From contig JAPXFY010000022.1 of NCBI GenBank assembly GCA_030674185.1, forward strand, positions 44,782,087 through 44,846,086: a stretch of DNA of 64,000 nucleotides, written 5' to 3'. Numbering within the stretch: the first letter of the stretch is position 1; each line of letters starts with the position of its first letter. Origin of the DNA: Monoplex corrugatus. Lineage: Eukaryota > Mollusca > Gastropoda > Littorinimorpha > Ranellidae. A program made the position numbers and the translations under genes. Of the stretch, positions 22,777 through 64,000 are shown in pieces. The notes under the pieces were generated by a model that had not been told where the DNA came from, did no database searches, and worked only from the letters and a program-made list of their open reading frames with translations.

Positions 22777-23334
22777 GTTATTGTTGTTGTTATTGTTGTT
22801 TAAAGCCCAGCCAACTGCGTAGAGCCATATCAGGGCTACAACCCCTTCAAAACACCCAAGATTTCAAGAGGAAAAAAGAAAAGAAAAGAAAATTAAGTGC
22901 AGGTATCAATGCATTCGTGCACATAATCTAAGGACATGCCCCTGGCTTTGACCACTCTGACCAATTTATCGCATGGGGGATTTAAAAAACACACCTGAAT
23001 ACAAACATAAGCATACCTAAGGACACCATAACACGTGTAAAAACGGGCATAAATTACCTAAAATTGCTCTCACATATCTCATTTCCCTAGAGCCAAAAAT
23101 GCACTTAATACATGTACCCAAATACCAATCCTAAGAGAAAGTATGTAAGACTTTATCGAACACATACAGGTGAATGGACCAGCAAGGCAGAAAAAGATAG
23201 GAAGAAATGACAGAAAGCAAAGTTACAAGACAGAAACAAAGAGACTGTCAGAAAAGAGGAAATTTCTAGCACAGAATTTCCAGAAGGTGGCGTACTATTT
23301 GTACTGAAAGAGACCCCGGCATCCCCACGGGTAG
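22777..23334 (-). mobile_element. R1 retroposon copy 5, 9-bp TSD
   Basis: Complete 558-bp copy with TTATTGTTGTTGTT (tail complement) at the left. Flanked by TGAGATTAT at 22768-22776 and 23335-23343. Confidence 0.85.
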
Positions 23335-23343
23335 TGAGATTAT

Positions 23344-23610
23344 ATGACAGGGCTGTACTCTACCATTACTCTTGTAATATACTCTTGCATCAACCAGGCC
23401 TGAGAGACACAGACACATGCAGTACTGATCAGGAAATTTGAGCAACAGCCTTAACGATGTCTTCATTATGGATGAGACTTAACTGTGTGGTCCCTGTCTT
23501 ACCACTAAACTCAAAGTACACTCAACCTTGAAAGACTGTAAAATCACATGACTATTTTTTGGAGTTGATGGGGACTCGAACCCATGGCCTGTCAGTCAGT
23601 CAGTTTTTTT
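23344..23610 (-). mobile_element. tRNA-derived SINE (family S1), minus strand
   Basis: The B-box appears in reverse complement as GGGACTCGAACCC near 23572. The body includes GCATCAACCAGGCCTGAGAG, as in 28438-28745. Confidence 0.7.
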
Positions 23611-23735
23611 GAATTCAGTTTTGTCTGAATTACCTTTAAAAACTTCTCTAAACACGAAAGTGAAAATCCAGACACTCAGAGAGAGAGAGGGAAGATGGAG
23701 GAGGGAGAAACCGAGAGACAGACAGACAGACTGAC

Positions 23736-23795
<60 letters not shown>

Positions 23796-24000
23796 GAGAC
23801 AGAGACAGAGACAAAGACAGGCAGAGAAAGAGATAGAGAGACACACACACAGACAGAGAGATGAAGACAGAGAAAAAGACGGAGAGAAGAGTCATGGACG
23901 ATGAAAAAGCAAGCAACTAGACAGGGAGAGTGATTTGAGGCAGACAGACAGAGGCAAACAGACAGACAGACAGACAGATAGACAGACAGACTGACATTTT
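23611..24000. repeat. GA-rich microsatellites
   Basis: (GA)n at 23738-23793, then GAGACA-type and CAGACAGA repeats to about 23995. Open frames here are repeat artefacts. Confidence 0.9.
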
Positions 24001-24254
24001 ATTCAGAGCAGCCTGTCATGGCTCTTGTAGCAAAGGGTACAAACCCATTTCATATCATTATCATTTCTGGGCGAAAGCATTCAACTCAATGCAAAATGAA
24101 TAACCACACACAGAGCAATACAACTTAAAACTGTGTGCCTTCTTTAATAACCAATATACCTTTTATTCCATGAATATTGAGAACACAGTGAAGGTAAACC
24201 ATAAAAGGAACAGCACAATTAAAAGGCCATCCAACAACTAATCTGCAAAACATT

Positions 24255-24700
24255 CATCATCACCATGGCATGGCGTTGGCGATCATGGCCCTCCATACGA
24301 ATCTATCCCTTGTCGCTCCCACCTTCTCTGTCCTCAGCCACCCTGCAAGTCCGTCCAATATTTTCTCCCTGGATCTACCTGGTGCTTACTTTCCCTCCAG
24401 CTTTCCTGTTGTGACCAGGTGCTCTAATTTCTCTTGCCTCATAAAATGTCCTATAATTGTTGCTTGTCTTTTCCTAATCTTCTTTATTAATGATCTTCCC
24501 GTGTCTGCCTCCTTCAAGACTGTCTCATTTTTTTTCTTTGCTGTCCGTGGAACTCTTAACGTTCTTCTTAGAAACATTATTTCAGTTGCCTCAATTTTGT
24601 TCTGATTTTGCATGTTGTCTGTCCACGCCTCACAATCATACAATAGTATCGGTTGTAACAACCATACAACAGTACTGGTTGTACATAACACATTGTACAC
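24255..24700 (-). pseudogene. LINE copy F: diverged 3' fragment
   Basis: Minus-strand similarity to the C-terminal region (ILLYDCEAWTDNMQNQNK, MFLRRTLRVPRTAKKKNE). More diverged than C or E. Between 24001 and 24254, and from 24701 to 24950, nothing is recognised. Confidence 0.8.
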
Positions 24701-24954
24701 GTCAATTTTTCTCTAAGGTACTTCTACACTTACTAGACAGTCTTGATCCAAGTATATGATATGATCATTTGGATTTTTATTTTCTTACATCTTCTGCCTG
24801 AGTAACGTACTCTGCACAAGATGCGATGACTTCTACATTGTTCAGAATATGTGCAATATTAGGTTTCATTGTAAGGGTTGTTTTAAGGGTTTACATTTAT
24901 TATGAATTCACTCCTTGTATGTGCTTGTTTGTGTGTGTTTGTTGAGAGAGGGAC

Positions 24955-25122
24955 AGACAGACACAGAGAGAGACAGAGAGTCACTAAGACAGCAATGGAC
25001 TAGATTAACAGCTGGTACAAACATAACAGAGAGAGGATGGGGGGGAGGAGAGGGGACACAGCGAGAGTGAGTCACTAAGAGTAAGACAGCAATGGACTAG
25101 ATTAACAACTGGTAATAACATA

Positions 25123-25162
<40 letters not shown>

Positions 25163-25357
25163 AGAGAGAAAGAGAGAGAGAAAGTGAGAAAGAGAGAGAG
25201 TCAATAAGACAGCAATGGACTTGATTAACATTATTGGTACAAACATTTATATAAGAGAGAGAGAGACAGAGAGAGAGAAAGAGAGAAAGAGAAAGAGAGA
25301 GACAGAGAAAGAGAGAGAGAGAAAGACAGAGACAGAGACAGAGAAAGAGAAAGAGAA

Positions 25358-25389
<32 letters not shown>

Positions 25390-25410
25390 GAGAGAGAGAA
25401 AGACAGAGAC

Positions 25411-25441
<31 letters not shown>

Positions 25442-26004
25442 AAAAGAGAAAGAGAGAGAAAGAGAGAGAGAGAGTCATTAAAACAGCATTGGACTTGATT
25501 AACAATTGGTATACACATAAGCGAGAGAGGGGGAGAGTGAGAGAGAGGGGGGAGAGTGAGAGAGAGAGGGGGAGAGTGAGAGAGAGGGGACAGTGAGAGA
25601 GGGGGAGAGAGGAGAGAGAGAGAGAGAGAGAGAGAGAAGAGAGTCACTAAGACAGCAATGGACTTGATTAACAATTGGTACAAACATGAGACAGAGGGGG
25701 AGAGAGAGAGAGAGAGACAGAGGGGGAGAGAGAGAGAGAAAGAGAGACCAAGGCGGAGAGTCTGAGAGAGAAACAGAGGGGGGAGAGTGAGAGAGAGGGG
25801 GAGAGTGAGAGAGAGAGGGGGAGAGAGGAGAGAGAGAGTCACTAAGACAGCAATGGACTTGATTAACAATTGGTACAAACATGAGACAGAGGGGGGAGAG
25901 AGAGAGAGACAGAGGGGGAGAGAGAGAGAGTCACTAAGACAGCAATGGACTTAACAATTGGTACAAACATGAGACAGAGGGGGGAAAGAGAGAGAGACAG
26001 AGGG

Positions 26005-26051
<47 letters not shown>

Positions 26052-26212
26052 GGGGGAGAGTGAGAGAGAGAGAGGGGGGGGGAGAGTGAGAGACACACAC
26101 ATAGAGGGGGGAGAGTGAGAGAGAGAGAGAGAGGGGGGAGAGGGAGAGAGGGAAAGAGATAGAGAGTGTCACTAAGACAGTAATGGACTTGATTAACAAT
26201 TGGTATAAACAC

Positions 26213-26254
<42 letters not shown>

Positions 26255-26345
26255 ACAGGGGGGGAGAGAGAGAGACAGGGGGGAGAGAGAGGAGAGAGAG
26301 AGAACGCGAGTCATAAGACAGCAATGGACTAGACTAACAACTGGT
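24955..26345. repeat. Composite satellite: about 9 copies of a 45-bp block in GA-rich tracts
   Basis: A conserved block GTCACTAAGACAGCAATGGA followed by CTTGATTAACAATTGGTACA and AACAT recurs near 24979, 25071, 25200, 25473, 25642, 25838, 25931, 26168 and 26310. The blocks are separated by (GA)n/GGGGGAGAG tracts of 40-220 bp. The whole is a higher-order tandem array in which only the GA spacer length varies freely. Confidence 0.9.
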
Positions 26346-26387
26346 ACAAACATAAAATGAGACCGAGACACAGACCAAATTATGTAC

Positions 26388-26735
26388 CCAAACCAGTTGC
26401 TATGGCTCAGTGGTTAGCACCACAGACGAATGACTGAAAGGCTGGGGGTTCAAATCCCTATAGGTCCAATGAAAAACCATGGTGGAATTTTTCAGCCCAA
26501 ACCATTCTAACCAGAGTGTTGAGTGTGCTATGTGGCCAGTGGGAAGACTGGAACCACAGAGTCAAGTCTCATCCACTTCACGGAGGTATCACAGAATGTG
26601 TTGCTGGCATCTCCTGACCAACACTGTGGGTGTCTGTATCTCTCAGGCATGGTTGATACCAGGATAAAGGATATGAAACCAAAGTGTTCTGTCATGCAGT
26701 GTCAACCTAGAATGAACTCCACAGCATCCTGATTA
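26388..26735 (+). mobile_element. tRNA-derived SINE (family S1), best-preserved copy
   Basis: The tRNA-like head holds A-box TGGCTCAGTGGTTAGCA and B-box GGGTTCAAATCCC, the internal pol III promoter. It is followed by the family body, including ATCTCTCAGGCATGG, and an end near CATCATCAAC. Confidence 0.82.
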
Positions 26736-26739
26736 TCAT

Positions 26740-26951
26740 CCCCCATCGTCATCATCAACACAGCACTATGAAAAATGATCCCAGATTCTGTAGCCATTAC
26801 TGTGGCTCAGGAAATGTGACAGAAAAATCATGCAGCTAATTATTCATGCTACAACAGCAACAAATCAAAGAAAGTAAACAGATATGAAAAGTCTGTTTCA
26901 AAGTTTATTATTCATTGCACAAAAATGCTTTAGATAAAACAATGATCCACC

Positions 26952-26982
<31 letters not shown>

Positions 26983-27450
26983 CCAGACATACCTACATCC
27001 ACACCCACATAAATGCATGCATTCTCTCAATACGTACAAATCTCTACGCGATTATGTTTTACATGTTTATCTTTACACATTGACGTCAGTTCAAAGACAT
27101 ACACTCACAGATGCAATAATTACTACCAAAAAAAAATCAAACTAGAAAACCATTTCAACTACAAAGACAGGAAATATCAAAAAGCACCACCTCACAAGCA
27201 ACACACGGCGCTGAAACCTGTGATCAGAAAAAGGGCGATGACAATGAAAACCCACTATACTGACTGACAGGCAGGACAAAACCAAACAAAATAAAAATCA
27301 CACACACAAAATGAAGCACTTGTCAATACATCACAAGTGACCCAACAAGATGAAAATGAACAAAAGACACCAATGTCAGCTGCACGATGACACCAAGAGA
27401 GGACAATGGCGGCATGATAATAAAAAAAAAGTTTTGTCAGTTACGGCACG
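26740..27450. other. Unassigned region with C-tract
   Basis: Poly-C of about 27 bases at 26953-26979 and A-rich sequence. Contains the candidate poly(A) signal at 26904. No gene recognised. Confidence 0.5.
26904..26909 (-). terminator. Candidate polyadenylation signal (AATAAA, minus strand)
   Basis: First AATAAA found downstream of the APPBP2 stop codon, about 3.07 kb away. A 3' UTR of this size is plausible, but nothing in the sequence proves use of this site. Confidence 0.25.
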
Positions 27451-27569
27451 ATGTTTCACTACAACACCGCGATCAAACACAAAATGGCGATAAACAGCTA
27501 TCTACTTTCCCTTAACACAAACAAAAGCAACAATGCCTGGAATGCTTATCTGACGATGAACACCAAAAA

Positions 27570-27800
27570 GCTGAACGTTTCTGCTTGCACACGAAGGACA
27601 GGAGTCAACTGCTTCACCTTTTCCACAAGGCGAGCTTTCAGGCAAGTCAGAAGAACCAGAAGAGATGTCCACCAGTGGATCCCCGCTCACTGTGAGGTAC
27701 CACAAAAGGATATGATAGATACGCTACCAGTAAGAAAACACCAGGGAGATCAACGCCACAACAGCATCAGCTATAATGAGAAAAACATGGAGGAGTTTGT
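27570..27800 (+). pseudogene. Possible RNase H-domain fragment of a LINE
   Basis: The plus-strand frame reads VHQWIPAHCEVPQKDMIDTL. The W-I-P-A-H-C-x-V-P motif is the hallmark of the C-terminal RNase H domain of I/R1/Jockey-type LINEs. Flanking residues are poorly conserved and only one motif supports the call. Confidence 0.5.
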
Positions 27801-27959
27801 TCAAGATGGATTCATCGCACTCGGGCAATTCCATACACTCTGCTCAAAAATGCCACAAATCGTCTAGCAGATTCCTTGAGCTTGAAACAAACTGTGTGCT
27901 GGCAAAATGTTGAAATGGAAAAGGGGATGTAAGGGCGGGAAGGGCTGGACACATCAAAC

Positions 27960-28100
27960 ACTAAAACTGACACCAGCAGAATGACTAAGTATTCAGATGG
28001 GCAGCCAACAGGCCAGGTTTTATGTTGGAGGCTGAGGACCGAACTCGAGACATCAGTTCTCAAGTCCATGGCTCTATCAAATGAGCCAGCCATTTCAAAC
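27960..28100 (-). mobile_element. tRNA-type SINE (family S3)
   Basis: In reverse complement: GGCTCATTTGATAGAGCCAT and the B-box-like GAGTTCGGTCC. It shares the block GGGCAGCCAACA with 13925-14200. Confidence 0.6.
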
Positions 28101-28127
28101 AGAAGAGCAGCATCATAGGACCATTCC

Positions 28128-28357
28128 TTAACCCTTTGACTCCTCCACCCTGTCCACCAGCATCCTGCATTGTCAACTATGCTGGCAAAGCAAAAACTTA
28201 ACCCTTTCACTCCTGCACCCTGTCCACCAGCATCCTGCATTGTCAACCATGCTAGCAAAGCAAAAACCCTTCCTGCATAGAGCTGGTGGATAAGGTAAGG
28301 GAGTCAAAGGATTCGTTTTTTGCAATTGATGGACAGGGTGCGGGCATCAAAGGATCA
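28128..28357. mobile_element. Hairpin TTAA MITE (family R2) copy 1
   Basis: Family hallmark: TTAACCCTTTGACTCC ends, repeats of CACCCTGTCCACCAGC, and a palindromic centre. This copy has a partial internal duplication (two CATCCTGCATTGTCAAC blocks). Confidence 0.8.
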
Positions 28358-28437
28358 AGCCAAGGACAGAAGGAGACACTTTTTTTCTTCTTTTTTTTTT
28401 AACAATGCAATGATGATGATGTCAATGAGGATGATAC

Positions 28438-28745
28438 TTGTGATGTCATGGAGTTCCATCTAGGAGTGAGACTGCGTGCATCAACCAGGCCCAAGAGATA
28501 CAGACACCTGCGGTGCTGGTCAGAAGATTTGAGCAACACCCTCACTGACCCATCCGTGAAGTGGATGAGACTCGACTGTGCAGTCCCAGTCTTCCCAATG
28601 AGCCCATAGCACGCCCAACTCTGGGTAGGAGCAGGTTAGAGCCAAAAAATCCCACAATGATTTTTGAAGGTACTGATGAGGATTCTAACCCACAACCTTC
28701 CAGTCAGTAGTCCATTGCATTAACCACTACACCACGGCGACCTAC
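28438..28745 (-). mobile_element. tRNA-derived SINE (family S1), minus strand
   Basis: Reverse-complement tRNA-like head near 28680-28745 and the body block GCATCAACCAGGCCCAAGAG. Lies in the presumed APPBP2 3' UTR or just beyond. Confidence 0.75.
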
Positions 28746-29974
28746 TGTCCACAATGCAGCAAATGATCCTGATGATACCCTGTACCTTTCACAGCAGCTC
28801 GACATCTATACGAACTACAGGTTTGGACCTGACGTCTTCACCACCAACCGTGTGGTCAGAGAGACACGAACACATGTTGCAGTGATGTCGCATGCAGCGG
28901 CAGGAGACAAGGCCAACTGCAGATCCTCTGACCACCAAGCTGTATGGCAGCCAGAAGCAGCTGGGGGAAAAAAATGCCCACATTCATTGCTAGATATGGC
29001 CTGAACCATGTATACAGCCAATGAAAGCAGCAGCAGCAGCAGCAGCGAGCAGCAAGGTGAGGTTCTGATATCATGGCATGTCTGAGTCTTGCTGGCTCTT
29101 TACAACTTTGCTTCACTAGCAAGAAGCGGAGGCCTGCTTGGTCTGGCACAGATGTTGGCCTGCCACCTTCCCATATGACTGCTGAGGTACAAATCTCGCC
29201 AGAGAAAAACTTATGGCCATTAGCCCATTTCAGTCATGAACATATACCTGGCCCATATTAGGGTTGGGGAATGTAAACAAGTGAAATGGTTCAGAACTGA
29301 ATGAGAAAGGGAGAATGGGAGTCTTCTGTTGCTTACGTCTGCACCCGAATGGGCCTGAGTTTTATACCCTCTGCACATTTGAATCATCAGGCTCTATGTC
29401 CATACAAAAGACCGACAACGCAATCAATTTCCATCACTAGGTTATCGGTGTTTACAACATAATGATTGGTAGTTACCATACAGTAATCAATCTTTAACAT
29501 GCATTATAATTAGACACCAACATAGCTGACACTCACACACATCTACACACAAGTTAAACGGGAAGGGGAAGGTGGGAGGACTACACCCAAAATTCCATAA
29601 CACCCTCCACCAGCTCCAGTCTTCTGCAAAGATCCATACACTCAATTAATCCAGGGCACAGAAAAACTGGAGCATTCCGTTACATCGTCTTCCAACTGTA
29701 CCAGCAGTTTTCGTTCTTGCTGACTGTACTTGCCATAACACGCCCTGTTCCTGCTCCTTTTTTCATTTCTATTTCTTAAGGAGAAAAAAAAAAAAAGAGG
29801 CATCACAAAACACCATAGGTTTCCACTTTTTCACTTCTTCCCGTTAAAAAGAAGAAGAACAAAAAGGAGGGACATTATACAACATCCCACAGTTTCCTTT
29901 CCTTCATTTTTTCCCTTCTCTAAAGAAAAAAAAAATGGCATCACAAGACAAGTATGACAAATCTCCCAGGCGGA
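28746..29974 (-). other. Probable proximal 3' UTR of APPBP2
   Basis: Sequence directly after the stop codon, with A/T-rich runs, a (CAG)6 tract near 29031 and no supported ORF. No repeat family used elsewhere in the window was recognised here. Called 3' UTR from position only. Confidence 0.45.
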
Positions 29975-63373
<33,399 letters not shown>

Positions 63374-63640
63374 CTTGGATATTGAAATGACGTGAAACAA
63401 GGGGAACTACTCAGAGAAAATCGTTAATGCAAATTATCTTTCTTCCTTTATGAACACGCTGGATCAATAAAGAACGTTTGCTTTATTGTTCATAAAGTAA
63501 ATACGAACGTTCCGTTGGATTCCTTAAAATCAAAGAAATACTTCCATAGAATTACATGCAACCAACATTTTCCAGTTAGATAGGCGTATCATCAAGCTAA
63601 TGCAAAATCCGGAAACTAAGATGCTCAGGGTTCAACATTA
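63374..63640 (-). promoter_or_regulatory. 5' UTR/promoter region of APPBP2 with imperfect palindrome
   Basis: The region directly upstream of the APPBP2 ATG must hold its 5' UTR and probably core promoter. No TATA box can be assigned. A striking palindrome lies at 63446-63497: right arm CTTTATTGTTCATAAAG is complementary to the left arm apart from about 9 extra bases (cgctggatc). GAACGTT occurs twice nearby. Transcription start unknown. Confidence 0.35.
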
Positions 63641-63879
63641 GTAATAGTAGTGGTAATGATGATAGTATAGTAGTAGTAGTAGTAGTAGTATAGTAATAGT
63701 GTTGCTATTTAAAGTCCTGCCAACTGCAGTGTTCACATGATCAAGATGATAGACAACGGCCTTGTGTAGTCGTTAAATCAAGAGCAAGCTGACACCATTG
63801 GCGGCGAACAGCAGGTCTATTGTTATGGAGACACTTTATGAGCTCGGATTGAACCCGACACCATTCTGGTCCATGGCTT

Positions 63880-64000
63880 TATGACACGATATAATTACGG
63901 AGGTCGGGTTTGCATAGAGGTCGAGACCCTTTTGGTCAGACTGCGTGGGTTCGAGTCTGCACCCAACAACAAACAAACAAACAAACAAACAAACAAAACA
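63880..64000 (+). mobile_element. tRNA-type SINE head with (AAAC)n tail
   Basis: tRNA-like sequence with B-box GGGTTCGAGTCTGC, followed at once by CAACAACAAACAAACAAAC. A second, minus-strand head (GGATTGAACCCGAC) precedes it near 63845. Cut by the window end. Confidence 0.6.

Noticed and set aside
26388..26470. Functional tRNA gene
   Set aside because: A and B boxes exist, but no acceptor stem or cloverleaf can be closed and a SINE body follows.

Overview
The window is eukaryotic, repeat-rich genomic DNA, most likely from a mollusc (gastropod-like). That placement is an inference from the divergence of the one gene present and from the mix of tRNA-type SINEs, AP-endonuclease LINEs, TTAA-site MITEs and very long CA/GA tracts. 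No operons, bacterial signals, viral genomes or CRISPR arrays are seen.

The right half (29975-63373, minus strand) is one gene: the orthologue of APPBP2 (amyloid protein-binding protein 2, PAT1), a tetratricopeptide-repeat protein that acts as a CUL2 ubiquitin-ligase substrate receptor and microtubule-linked cargo adaptor. I could place 14 coding exons with GT/AG borders and compatible phases, from an ATG at 63373 to a TGA at 29975. They total 1739 nt; one base appears to be missing in exon 9 (43405-43509), and with it the product would be 579 residues, against 585 in human. Its introns hold about fifteen hairpin MITEs, five larger TTAA-flanked elements including a gutted piggyBac copy, a nearly complete mariner, SINEs, minisatellites and dinucleotide tracts. 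The 3' UTR lies left of 29975; its end is not established.

The left part (1-26900) has no convincing host exon. It holds seven window-wide copies (some further right) of one AP-endonuclease/reverse-transcriptase LINE family, a ~556-bp retroposon family (called R1 here) with 9-13 bp target-site duplications, a PIF/Harbinger deletion derivative with remnants of both element genes, a fold-back element, and large minisatellites with units of about 28-30, 43, 39, 27 and 50 bp, plus a composite GA-rich satellite.

The most notable observations are: (1) a ~37-unit minisatellite (39186-40955) whose repeat unit is a near copy of the 3' splice site of APPBP2 exon 11, which it abuts; (2) a large cluster of elements with TTAA ends inside APPBP2 introns, including a 0.2-kb palindromic family; (3) two inverted ~640-bp MITE copies flanking exons 6-11; (4) cleanly nested insertions that give a relative order of transposition; and (5) minisatellites that seem to start at transposon ends or hairpins. 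All identities were judged by eye, with no database search.
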